Source: DAOUBF01 sp034432795
Lineage (GTDB): Bacteria; Chloroflexota; Anaerolineae; DSLN01
Reading direction: 5' to 3'
Length of the DNA stretch: 19,150 nt
NCBI GenBank assembly: GCA_034432795.1
Contig: DAOUBF010000081.1
Span: forward strand, 1-19,150
Every line of letters begins with the position of its first letter. Position 1 is the stretch's first letter. Shown piece after piece: positions 7,335 to 14,301 of the stretch. A model generated the notes under the pieces. It was not told the origin of the DNA and did not search any database. It worked only from the letters and a program-made list of their open reading frames with translations. The position numbers and the translations under genes are program-made.

Positions 7335-8999
7335 ATGAATATCCACTTGCAAGATGAGCTTCCACAGGACATCCGTGATAATCTCGGCACGCGGCGCATT
7401 CCTAAGCTGCCAGCGGCCCGTTTCCCGGATGCTGACCTAGCTGTGTGGCAACACCAGATCACCAAGAGCGATCAGCACAAGGTGGACGTGCTCCTGGTCA
7501 ATCCGCCCTCGCCCGACGGCGCCATCTGGATCCGCACCCAGCATCGCGTGGGCCGCCGCAGCCGTGAGAACATGATCTGGCCCCAGGTCTCCCTGGCCCA
7601 GATGGCCGCGCTGCTCGCGCCCGACTACAGTGTGGAGATCATAGACGCCATTGCCGAGCGTATGCCTTGGGACGAGTTTGAGCGTATCCTGCGCGACCGG
7701 CGCCCCAAGTATTATCTGACCCAGTGCACCGCGCCCACGCTGACCAACGACATGTATGGCGTCTTTCTGGCGCGCAGCCTGGGCGCCAAGACAATGGCCT
7801 TCGGCACCCACGTCACCCCCATGGTGCGCGAGACCTTGCAATCGTTCCCGGCGCTGGACTATGTGCTACGGGGCGAGCCGGAGTTGACGCTGCGCGAACT
7901 GATTGACGCGCATGAGAACCGCACCGAGCCGCTCTCGCCCATGCTGGAAAAGCTCTTCCGCGAGCATGACCCCACCTGGCAGCCGATCAACAGCTATGGC
8001 GATACCTCTCTGGAGGACAAGCTGGCCCGCATCAAGGGGTTGGGCTGGCGGCGCAAGGGCGAGATCACGGTCAACTGGGACCGCCCCTTCATCAAGAGCC
8101 TGGATGACCTGCCCATCCCGCGCCACGACCTGTTGCCCCTGGACAAGTACCGCATGCCCATGATCAAGGGGCCGTACACCTTCATCGTCACCAGCCGTGG
8201 CTGCCCGGCGGGCTGCAAGTACTGCATCAAGCACGTCTCCTACCAGTACTCCGTCCGCCTGCGCTCGCCGGAGTTGCTCGTTGAGGAGATCAAGCTGCTT
8301 AACAGCTACGGCATCTACAACATTCACATGTACGCCGACCTGTTCACAGTGAACCGCGACCAGGTCGTTAATCTGTGCAAGCTGATCCTCCAGGAGGGGC
8401 TGAAGATCAAGTGGACCTGTAACAGCCGGGTGGACTACGTAGATGAGGAGATGATCAACCTGATGGCCAAGAGCGGCTGCTGGGTGATCTCCTGGGGCAT
8501 TGAGAGCGGCAACGAACTCATCCTCAAGCGGGCGCACAAAGGCTACAAGATGGAGCAGGCCCACCGGGCGCTGACCTGGGCCAGGAAGGCGGGCATCAAG
8601 AACTGGGGCTATTTCATCATTGGCCTGCCCGGCGAGACGGTGGAGACCATCCAGGACACCATCCGTTTCTCCAAGGCGCTGCCGCTGGATATCGCCCTCT
8701 TCCACATTGCCGCGCCCTATCCGGGTACTCCCTTCTTCTTTGAAGTGGTGGAGAACGGCTGGTTCCGCCCCGGCACGCGCTGGGAGGAAGTGGACATGGA
8801 CCGTTCCACAGTCCTGGATTACCCCGGCGGCCTGAGCGCCGAGGAACTGGAATACTGGCAGCGGCGCGCCTTCCGCGAGTGGGCCATGCGCCCCGGCCCG
8901 ATCCTGACCTTCCTGAAGGGCCTGAACACCTGGGCCGGCATCAAGTCGGCGCTGGAGATCGGGCTGTCTCATCTGGGCTGGCAAAGAGGAGAAGCGTAG
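7335..8999 (+). CDS. Radical SAM protein with B12-binding-like N-domain (BchE type)
   Basis: The ATG at 7335, preceded by AAGGA at 7324-7328, gives 554 residues. Residues ~48-190 look like a cobalamin-binding Rossmann domain (KVDVLLVNPPSPDG, 49-62; LRGEPELTLREL, 178-189). The usual DxHxxG cobalamin ligand motif is not seen. The radical SAM core has the [4Fe-4S] motif C290xxxC294xxC297 in TSRGCPAGCKYC, the GIESG glycine motif (388-392) and the barrel end YFIIGLPGET (426-435). This architecture uses S-adenosylmethionine radicals for methylations, cyclisations and other C-C chemistry, as in BchE, HpnP and HpnJ. Set between glycosyltransferases and a heptose-type kinase, it may modify a sugar or lipid of the same product. 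The substrate is unknown. The reaction needs low oxygen or protection from it. Confidence 0.88.
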   Translation: MNIHLQDELPQDIRDNLGTRRIPKLPAARFPDADLAVWQHQITKSDQHKVDVLLVNPPSPDGAIWIRTQHRVGRRSRENMIWPQVSLAQMAALLAPDYSVEIIDAIAERMPWDEFERILRDRRPKYYLTQCTAPTLTNDMYGVFLARSLGAKTMAFGTHVTPMVRETLQSFPALDYVLRGEPELTLRELIDAHENRTEPLSPMLEKLFREHDPTWQPINSYGDTSLEDKLARIKGLGWRRKGEITVNWDRPFIKSLDDLPIPRHDLLPLDKYRMPMIKGPYTFIVTSRGCPAGCKYCIKHVSYQYSVRLRSPELLVEEIKLLNSYGIYNIHMYADLFTVNRDQVVNLCKLILQEGLKIKWTCNSRVDYVDEEMINLMAKSGCWVISWGIESGNELILKRAHKGYKMEQAHRALTWARKAGIKNWGYFIIGLPGETVETIQDTIRFSKALPLDIALFHIAAPYPGTPFFFEVVENGWFRPGTRWEEVDMDRSTVLDYPGGLSAEELEYWQRRAFREWAMRPGPILTFLKGLNTWAGIKSALEIGLSHLGWQRGEA

Positions 9000-9018
9000 G
9001 AACTCCAGGAACTCGTGG
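8999..9018. repeat. GGAACTC tandem repeat after the radical SAM gene
   Basis: GGAACTC at 8999-9005 and 9008-9014, then GGAAC at 9017, give about a nine-base period. It begins at the last base of the stop codon and runs into the GGACGGAGG hairpin that follows. Confidence 0.5.
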
Positions 9019-9021
9019 AAC

Positions 9022-9060
9022 GGACGGAGGACGGAGGATAGGGTCGTCCGTCCTCCGTCC
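9022..9060. terminator. GGACGGAGG-type hairpin between radical SAM and kinase genes
   Basis: GGACGGAGGACGGA (9022-9035) and TCCGTCCTCCGTCC (9047-9060) are perfect 14-bp reverse complements with an 11-nt loop. Only TGTCTGG follows, so it lacks a clean U-tract. It could terminate transcription partly or fold mRNA upstream of the kinase start at 9078. The same purine-rich unit occurs at 17675-17720. Confidence 0.65.
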
Positions 9061-9077
9061 TGTCTGGCAGTATCGGT

Positions 9078-10055
9078 ATGATCATCACACAGACACCGCT
9101 ACGCATCAGCCTCTTCGGGGGCGGGACCGACTTCCGCGAGTATTTTGAGCGGGAAGGCGGTTGCGTCCTCAGTTCGGCCATAGACAAATACGTCTACGTC
9201 ATCATCAAGGAGCGCTTTGATGATCTCATCCGCGTCGGCTACACGCGCACCGAAATGGTGGAACGCGTGGACCAGGTGCAGCACGAACTGGTGCGCGAGG
9301 CCCTGAAGCTGACAGGGATCACCAAGGGCGTGGAGATTGCCACCATGGCCGACATCCCCTCGGCGGGCAGCGGGCTGGGATCATCGTCCAGTGTGACGGT
9401 CGGGCTGCTCAATGCCATGCACGCCTACCTGGGCCATTCGGTCACGCCCAGGCAGTTAGCCATGGAAGCCTGCCGGATTGAGATTGATACCCTGGGCAAG
9501 CCCATCGGTGTGCAGGACCAATACATTGCTGCCTACGGCAACCTGCGCTTCATGCGCTTCAGCCGCAATGGCCACGTCAGCGTGCGCTCGGTGGCCCTGG
9601 ATGAAAGCATCAAGCGGCGTCTGAATGAGCACCTGCTCCTGTTCTACACGGGCATCTCCCGCCAGTCATCTGACGTGCTCACCGAGCAAAAGGCGAATAT
9701 CAGCGAGCGCCTGGAAGTGCTGCGGGCGCTCAAGCGGATGGCGCTGGAGGCCGTTGACCGGCTGCAGGCAGGCGACTTTGATGGCGTAGGCGAACTCCTG
9801 CACCAGAGCTGGCTGCTGAAGCAGCAACTCGCCAGCAAGGTGTCCAACGGCGTTATAAATGAGATGTACGCAGCGGCACGCAAGGCCGGCGCCTTAGGAG
9901 GGAAGATCACCGGCGCCGGCGGGGGCGGTTTCCTCCTGCTGTACTGCCCGCGCAGCCGCCGCGATGACGTGCGCGCCGCGCTACACGGCCTGCGCGAACT
10001 GCCTTTCAACCTGGAGCGCGACGGCAGTAAGGTGATCTTCAACTATCGGCGTTGA
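9078..10055 (+). CDS. GHMP-family sugar kinase, heptose-7-phosphate kinase-like
   Basis: The 325-residue protein has all three GHMP motifs: PLRISLFGGGTD (7-18), the glycine-rich ATP loop IPSAGSGLGSSSS (93-105) with a DQY segment (D147, likely catalytic), and the C-terminal KITGAGGGGF (276-285). The start ITQTPLRISLFGGGTDFREYF resembles D-glycero-D-manno-heptose 7-phosphate kinases (HddA) and related fucose/arabinose-type sugar kinases. It would phosphorylate a sugar (C1-OH in HddA) in the cytoplasm before nucleotide activation. No matching isomerase, phosphatase or guanylyl/nucleotidyltransferase is present in the window, so the full GDP-heptose route is not shown. The ATG at 9078 lacks a clear ribosome site; the hairpin just upstream may influence its translation. 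It is the last + strand gene of the cluster. Confidence 0.85.
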   Translation: MIITQTPLRISLFGGGTDFREYFEREGGCVLSSAIDKYVYVIIKERFDDLIRVGYTRTEMVERVDQVQHELVREALKLTGITKGVEIATMADIPSAGSGLGSSSSVTVGLLNAMHAYLGHSVTPRQLAMEACRIEIDTLGKPIGVQDQYIAAYGNLRFMRFSRNGHVSVRSVALDESIKRRLNEHLLLFYTGISRQSSDVLTEQKANISERLEVLRALKRMALEAVDRLQAGDFDGVGELLHQSWLLKQQLASKVSNGVINEMYAAARKAGALGGKITGAGGGGFLLLYCPRSRRDDVRAALHGLRELPFNLERDGSKVIFNYRR

Positions 10056-10085
10056 CAGGCCGCCCCTGGCCCTATGTGGAAGACC

Positions 10086-10118
10086 AGACCTGGCAGGTCT
10101 TGAAGACCTGCCAGGTCT
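10086..10118. terminator. 15-bp inverted repeat at convergent gene ends
   Basis: AGACCTGGCAGGTCT (10086-10100) and AGACCTGCCAGGTCT (10104-10118) are perfect reverse complements separated by TGA. It lies between the kinase stop (10055) and the end of the opposing YHS gene (10146), a natural place for a bidirectional terminator. No T-run is present. Each arm is itself nearly palindromic, so the element could also be a dispersed REP-like repeat. Confidence 0.7.
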
Positions 10119-10145
10119 CTGCCACACCCAGATCATAAGGGGGGC

Positions 10146-10325
10146 TTAATGGTGATGCCCCCCGTGCTCAACTACCTTCCCTACATATTTCTCCGGGTTC
10201 CTCTCAAACTCCCGCTTGCAGCCAGGGGCGCAGAAGTAATAGGTCTGCCCTTTGTACTCCGCTTTTAAGGTCGTGGTCTGGGGGTCCACCTCCATCCCAC
10301 ACACCGGGTCCTTCACCATCTCCAT
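10146..10325 (-). CDS. YHS-domain protein from an internal start (possible separate product)
   Basis: Within the fusion frame, AAAGGAGGTGAT (complement of 10326-10337) matches the 3' end of 16S rRNA almost perfectly and leads directly to an ATG at 10325, with a second ATG at 10319. Initiation there would give a 59-residue YHS protein, MEMVKDPVCGME... to HGGHHH, close to the size of stand-alone YHS proteins found beside copper ATPases. It shares frame and stop with the longer open frame, so it is an alternative reading of the same DNA and not an extra gene. The stand-alone product could be the main one, with the membrane protein losing its own stop. Confidence 0.55.
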   Translation of the reverse strand: MEMVKDPVCGMEVDPQTTTLKAEYKGQTYYFCAPGCKREFERNPEKYVGKVVEHGGHHH

Positions 10326-10886
10326 ATCACCTCCTTTCATGCGATCTTCCCCGGCATTGTATCCCTCCGGTTGAACTGACGCAATCGGCAAGGTGCTCTG
10401 CAGGGGAGCATGGCAGGTCAGGCTGCGCTGCTGGCGCACCTTCCGGAACATGTAACCGATGCCCACCAGGTTCATCACGATGCCCAGCCACAGCAGCGGC
10501 AGCTTATACACATTGAGAAAGATGGCCACGCCTGAAAGCCCCAGAATGGGCGCGACCTCGGTCAGATGGTGGGCGCAGCAGGCCAGCATTGCCGCCGTGC
10601 TCGTGCCGGTGCTTACCACCAGGCCGCCAGCCATCGCCTGGCGATGCAGGCGACGGAGATAGCTGAATAGCCCCACCTGTGTGCCGAAGCCGGTGATAAT
10701 CGCAGCCACGAACCAGCGATCCGCAGCAAGCTGCCGGATAGCGTGGCCCCAGTCCTGCGCCAGGGTGATGACGCCGAGATAGAACACCAACAGGCCCAGG
10801 GCGGCGAGCAGGCCAAGGGAGACGTGGGGCCAAGAACCGAGAACCGAAGCCTCTATCCTCCGTCGGCCTTGCGCTACGGCGTCCAT
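10146..10886 (-). CDS. CCxHH membrane protein fused in frame to a YHS metal-binding domain
   Basis: The open frame encodes 246 residues with no stop. Residues ~23-150 contain about four or five hydrophobic helices (near 23-43, 58-76, 86-107, 112-130, 131-148) and a striking C103-C104-x-H106-H107 motif in AMLACCAHHLTE. Residues ~152-187 are a poorly structured linker. Residues ~187-246 are a YHS domain: KDPVCGMEV (192-200) and YFCAPGCKREFERNP (217-231), ending in HGGHHH. YHS domains bind transition metals and are common in copper proteins. The membrane part is not one I recognise. The upstream start at 10886 overlaps the lipoprotein gene by 13 nt. An internal ribosome site suggests the YHS part may also be made alone (see 10146-10325). 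It ends the copper operon; a role in copper delivery or uptake is inferred. Confidence 0.65.
   Translation of the reverse strand: MDAVAQGRRRIEASVLGSWPHVSLGLLAALGLLVFYLGVITLAQDWGHAIRQLAADRWFVAAIITGFGTQVGLFSYLRRLHRQAMAGGLVVSTGTSTAAMLACCAHHLTEVAPILGLSGVAIFLNVYKLPLLWLGIVMNLVGIGYMFRKVRQQRSLTCHAPLQSTLPIASVQPEGYNAGEDRMKGGDMEMVKDPVCGMEVDPQTTTLKAEYKGQTYYFCAPGCKREFERNPEKYVGKVVEHGGHHH
10326..10337 (-). promoter_or_regulatory. Strong internal Shine-Dalgarno sequence
   Basis: The minus strand reads AAAGGAGGTGAT, complementary to the canonical 16S tail. GGAGG is four bases from the ATG at 10325 and ten from the ATG at 10319. In the long fusion this stretch codes for KGGD, and such a match inside a coding region by chance is unlikely. 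Confidence 0.7.
10832..10864. repeat. Repeat-derived 5' end of the membrane-YHS gene
   Basis: AAGAACCGAGAACCGAAG (10832-10849) is a tandem of GAACCGA units. CTATCCTCCGTC (10853-10864) is the exact reverse complement of GACGGAGGATAG at 9030-9041. Together they encode RRRIEASVLGSW, ahead of the first membrane helix. Confidence 0.55.
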
Positions 10887-11371
10887 CGGAACACCCTCTC
10901 CGGCACCCCGGCGACATCACGGATGACCAGTTCTATCCAGGCGGTATTCGGCCCGATCAGCGGGCCGCCATCGGGCGCTTTATCCGGGAAGGCAAGCGTC
11001 CCACGGCGGTGATGTCCGCCTGCGGGCGCATCCCAGCGGCTAGGCCGCACCTCCTGCCCCTTGTCGGTGCGCAGCACGGCCAGCTTCGCCAGATCGTAAC
11101 CATCCAGGTCCACCGAGTGCGTGTTCATCGCCACCTCAAACACCGGTCCGGCCGCCGGGCCTAACCAGGTGACCTCAACGCTCACCTGGCCGCCTTCGCT
11201 CACCTGAGTGAGGGCGGGAGCGCTGGCCTGTGGGCGGGTATTACCCGCGCTTCCCACGACGTCGGAACTGTCGCACGCCGCCAGCGCCAGAGCCAGCACG
11301 ATGACCAGTCCAGGCCGCGCCAATACCCTCCGCCAGTATCTCCTCATCATACTCCACCGCCCATCGTCCAT
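10874..11371 (-). CDS. Lipoprotein of unknown function in the copper operon
   Basis: The frame encodes 165 residues from 11371. The more likely starts are the ATGs at 11350 or 11347, which put the signal sequence (RRYWRRVLARPGLVIVLALALAAC) at the true N-terminus. The lipobox LAAC has the modified Cys at residue 33 of the long frame. The mature protein has a Ser/Ala-rich linker and then a beta-rich domain with AMNTHSVDLDGYDLAKLAVLR (81-101, in long-frame numbering) and GGHHRRGTLAFP (118-129). His85, His120, His121 and Met82 are potential metal ligands, but no family was recognised. It sits between the small membrane protein and the YHS gene. A role in periplasmic or surface copper binding is a guess from context. 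A GGGT/ACCC palindrome encodes AGNTR in its linker. Confidence 0.7.
   Translation of the reverse strand: MDDGRWSMMRRYWRRVLARPGLVIVLALALAACDSSDVVGSAGNTRPQASAPALTQVSEGGQVSVEVTWLGPAAGPVFEVAMNTHSVDLDGYDLAKLAVLRTDKGQEVRPSRWDAPAGGHHRRGTLAFPDKAPDGGPLIGPNTAWIELVIRDVAGVPERVFRWTP
11234..11248. repeat. GGGT/ACCC palindrome inside the lipoprotein gene
   Basis: GCGGGTA (11234-11240) and TACCCGC (11242-11248) are perfect reverse complements around one T. On the minus strand the 15 bases are exactly five codons (AGNTR), placed in the linker just after the lipid-anchored Cys. Confidence 0.6.
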
Positions 11372-11413
11372 CGCCTGCTGTCCAGGGTTTCTGTAGAAAA
11401 TCCGTTAGGTACC

Positions 11414-11644
11414 TTATCCCCCACCTTTATACCGCCGCTTGAACCACGAGGTCACCAGCGGCATGGTCACGATCATGGTCAACAGGAACACCCAGGCTGC
11501 TCCGCCAAACCGCGCCACAGGGGGATAACTCCCTTTGAGCGTAGCCGCGATGAAGAAGAGCAAGGCCACCGTCAGGGAAATCGCCGTATAGGTGAGAGCG
11601 CTCCGCCACGCGATCTGGCGCTCCACATATTCACTCTGCTCCAT
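11414..11644 (-). CDS. Small two-helix membrane protein
   Basis: The ATG at 11644 is chosen because AAGGAGGT (complement of 11649-11656) is four bases upstream, giving 76 residues. An in-frame ATG at 11665 overlaps the CopA stop as ATGA and would add seven residues. Two hydrophobic helices are seen (~15-36 and 45-66) with a short polar loop between and a basic, glycine-rich C-terminus (FKRRYKGGG). No metal-binding motif or family is recognised. It lies 17 nt after copA, so it is almost certainly co-transcribed and coupled. It may be a partner or stabiliser of the pump. Confidence 0.7.
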   Translation of the reverse strand: MEQSEYVERQIAWRSALTYTAISLTVALLFFIAATLKGSYPPVARFGGAAWVFLLTMIVTMPLVTSWFKRRYKGGG

Positions 11645-11661
11645 CCTTACCTCCTTCGTCC

Positions 11662-14301
11662 TCATCTCACCCCACCCGCAGGCGCGGTGAGCAGAGGCTG
11701 TGTCCCTGCCTCGCGCTGGCGCTCCTCCCGGCGCAGGCTGGGCACGAAACCGCGCATGAGCAATGTGTTCAACGTCACCGTGAGCGAGCTGATCGCCATC
11801 AGGAACGCCGCCCATTCCGGGCTGACCACCAGCTTGAACACCGGATACAATAACCCTGCGCCAATGGGGATGCTCAGCGTGTTATAGGCGAAGGCCCAGA
11901 ACAGGTTTTGCTTGACCTTGCGCATCGTGGCCTTCGCCACTTCAATCGCCACCACCACATCGCGCAGGTCCTCCTTGATCAGGATGACATGCCCGGTCTC
12001 CTTAGCAATGTCCGTCCCCGACCCAATCGCCATCCCCACGTCGGCCTGGGCCAGCGCGGGCGCATCGTTCACGCCATCCCCCACCATCGCCACCTTCAGC
12101 CCCTGGGCCTGCAACTTCCTGACCTCCTCTGCCTTGTCCTGGGGCAGCACCTCCGCCAGCACACGGTCAATCCCCACCTGCCGGGCGATGGCCTCCGCCG
12201 TGCGGCGGTTGTCGCCCGTGATCATGGCGACCTCCAGGCCCAGGTGATGCAGCCGCTGAATCGCCTCGGCTGAATACTCCTTCAGCGTATCCGCCACAGC
12301 GATCAGACCCGCTAGTTGCCCATCTACAGCTACAAACATCACCGTCTTGCCATCCTGCTCCAGCGCCTCCGCCTGGGTCAGCAGGCGGGCGATGCCCACG
12401 CCGCGTTCGCGCATCAGCTTGCGGTTGCCCAGCAGGATCTGCCGGCCTTGATAGCGCGCCTCAACGCCGTGACCGGGAATGGCGTTAAAGGACTCGGCCT
12501 CAGGGATGTCCAGGCCGCGTGCCTGCGCCTCGCGCATAATGGCCTCGCCCAGCGGATGCTCCGAGTTCTTCTCGGCAATCGCTGCCAGCCGCAGCACAGC
12601 CCCAGCACCGGGTTTTAACCCGGTGCCCTCATCCGCCGTCCGTCGCCCGTCATCCATTGCCACCACATCGGTGACCGACGGCTGGCCCTTTGTCAGCGTG
12701 CCGGTTTTGTCAAAGATGATCACCTTCAACTTGGAGGCATTCTCAATCGCCTCCGCGTTCTTGAACAGCACGCCATGTTCGGCGGCTTTGCCTGTGCCCG
12801 CCATGATCGCGCTGGGTGTCGCCAACCCAACGGCGCAGGGGCAAGAGATCACCAGCACGGTCACCGAGAGCAACAGCGCAAAGCCGAACACGCCGATCTC
12901 CCCCAGTTTGTAAGGCGAAAGCAGGAAGGCGCTGTTGGGATCAAAGAAGCGGTCATAGCCAATAAAGAACCAGAAGATGAACACGAGCACCGCCAGCGTG
13001 TGCACACCCAGGATGAAGTGCCCCGCCACCCAGTCGGCCAGCTTCTGGATAGGCGCCTTGCTCGCCTGGGCATCCTCCACCAGTTTGATGATCTGCGCCA
13101 GCACGGTCTCCTTGCCCACTTTGGTGGCCCGGAACTTAAAGGCCCCGGTCTTGTTCATCGTCCCGCCGATGACCATGTCGCCCGCTTTCTTCTCCACTGG
13201 CAGCGACTCGCCAGTGAGCATACTTTCATCTACCGCCGAGTAGCCCTCCAACACGATCCCGTCCACCGGCACCTGCTCGCCTGGCCGCACCAGGAGAATG
13301 TCATCCACTTCAACTTCATCGGCCGGGATTTCAACTTCGCGGCCATTGTGGAGCACCCGCGCCATCTTGGGTTGCAGCCGCATCAGCTTGCGGATGGCTT
13401 CAGAGGTGCGCCCGCGGGTGAGCGCCTCCAGCCAGCGCCCCAGCACGATGAACATGGTCAAGAGCGCCGCCGATTCAAAGAAAGTGGCCCCTTCGCCCCC
13501 GAAGCCGGCCTTCGGCCACAGCGTGTTGATCACCGCGATGCCATAGGCCGCGCCGATGCCAGTGGCGTACAACAGGTTCATGTCGGTAACGCCATGGCGC
13601 AGGCCGCGCCACGAGTTCACGAAGAATTGGCGCCCCGGCCCCAGGACAATAGGCGTGGTCAACAGGCCCAACACCCATTTGTAGCCCAGCCATTCCGGGA
13701 CAAAGCGAGGCAGAATCCACATCTCGCGGAAGGTGCCCAGCATGACCAGCAGAGCAATGGGGATGGTGAAGGCCAGGTACAGCCCCTGGCGGCGGATCTC
13801 GCGCTGGCGGGCCTCCCTCTCCCGGTCCAGGGCCTCTACGCCTTCGCTTTTCTCCTCCGCCCCATAGCCGATCTCACGGATGGCGCGCTTCATCTGGCTG
13901 ACGCTGACGACGCCAGGGATGTAGGTCACCCGCGCCGTCTCCAGGCCGAGGTTGACCACGGCCTCCTGTACCCCCTCCAGTTCGCGCAGGGCACGCTCAA
14001 CGTGCTCCACGCACGAGGCACAGGTCATGCCGGTGACGTGCAACTTGACCTCCGCAATGCCGACCTCATAGCCAACATCGCGGATGGTTTCTGTCAGTTG
14101 GGCGATGTTCACACGCGTCGGGTCATAGACAACGCTGACTTTGCCACCCGCCAGGTTCACGCTCACCCCCTCAACACCGGGCAGGTTGCCGAGCGCACCC
14201 TCAATCGTACGGACGCAGCTCGCGCACGACATGCCCATAACAGGCAAGATCACCTGGCGCGCTTTGGTTTTGATTTCATTTGCCGTTTGCATACCCATCA
14301 T
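11662..14301 (-). CDS. copA: Copper-exporting P1B-type ATPase
   Basis: The 879-residue protein has two N-terminal heavy-metal domains, GMSCASC (C26, C29) and GMTCASC (C94, C97). The pump core has the TGES phosphatase loop (363-366), the intramembrane CPC motif (487-489), the phosphorylated Asp in DKTGT (D531), SEHP (580-583) and GDGVNDAP (741-748). YN (806-807) and MAISS (835-839) in the last helices mark the Cu+ (P1B-1) subgroup. It exports Cu+ across the cytoplasmic membrane. Two starts are possible, 14301 or 14298; AAAGGAGC precedes them and favours the second. The first bases overlap the methyltransferase 3' end by 26 nt. Residues ~549-567 (DDGRRTADEGTGLKPGAGA) look like an insertion in the nucleotide-binding domain, built from repeat DNA. 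Confidence 0.96.
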   Translation of the reverse strand: MMGMQTANEIKTKARQVILPVMGMSCASCVRTIEGALGNLPGVEGVSVNLAGGKVSVVYDPTRVNIAQLTETIRDVGYEVGIAEVKLHVTGMTCASCVEHVERALRELEGVQEAVVNLGLETARVTYIPGVVSVSQMKRAIREIGYGAEEKSEGVEALDREREARQREIRRQGLYLAFTIPIALLVMLGTFREMWILPRFVPEWLGYKWVLGLLTTPIVLGPGRQFFVNSWRGLRHGVTDMNLLYATGIGAAYGIAVINTLWPKAGFGGEGATFFESAALLTMFIVLGRWLEALTRGRTSEAIRKLMRLQPKMARVLHNGREVEIPADEVEVDDILLVRPGEQVPVDGIVLEGYSAVDESMLTGESLPVEKKAGDMVIGGTMNKTGAFKFRATKVGKETVLAQIIKLVEDAQASKAPIQKLADWVAGHFILGVHTLAVLVFIFWFFIGYDRFFDPNSAFLLSPYKLGEIGVFGFALLLSVTVLVISCPCAVGLATPSAIMAGTGKAAEHGVLFKNAEAIENASKLKVIIFDKTGTLTKGQPSVTDVVAMDDGRRTADEGTGLKPGAGAVLRLAAIAEKNSEHPLGEAIMREAQARGLDIPEAESFNAIPGHGVEARYQGRQILLGNRKLMRERGVGIARLLTQAEALEQDGKTVMFVAVDGQLAGLIAVADTLKEYSAEAIQRLHHLGLEVAMITGDNRRTAEAIARQVGIDRVLAEVLPQDKAEEVRKLQAQGLKVAMVGDGVNDAPALAQADVGMAIGSGTDIAKETGHVILIKEDLRDVVVAIEVAKATMRKVKQNLFWAFAYNTLSIPIGAGLLYPVFKLVVSPEWAAFLMAISSLTVTLNTLLMRGFVPSLRREERQREAGTQPLLTAPAGGVR
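12601..12657. repeat. Palindrome plus GACGG-type repeat inserted in the copA coding region
   Basis: GCACCGGGTT (12605-12614) and AACCCGGTGC (12617-12626) are perfect arms around TT. Next to it, 12631-12654 reads on the minus strand as GACGGGCGACGGACGGCGG-type low-complexity DNA. The pair encodes residues ~549-567 of CopA, where other CopA proteins have a short variable loop before RLAAxxEKxSEHP. The frame is kept. Confidence 0.65.

Noticed and set aside
7866..8984. Open frame of 372 codons opposite the radical SAM gene
   Set aside because: Same shadow behaviour; the radical SAM Cys motif and glycine motif lie on the + strand.
9000..9077. Possible CRISPR-like repeat
   Set aside because: The repeats are purine-rich hairpins without regularly spaced unique spacers, so this is not a CRISPR array.
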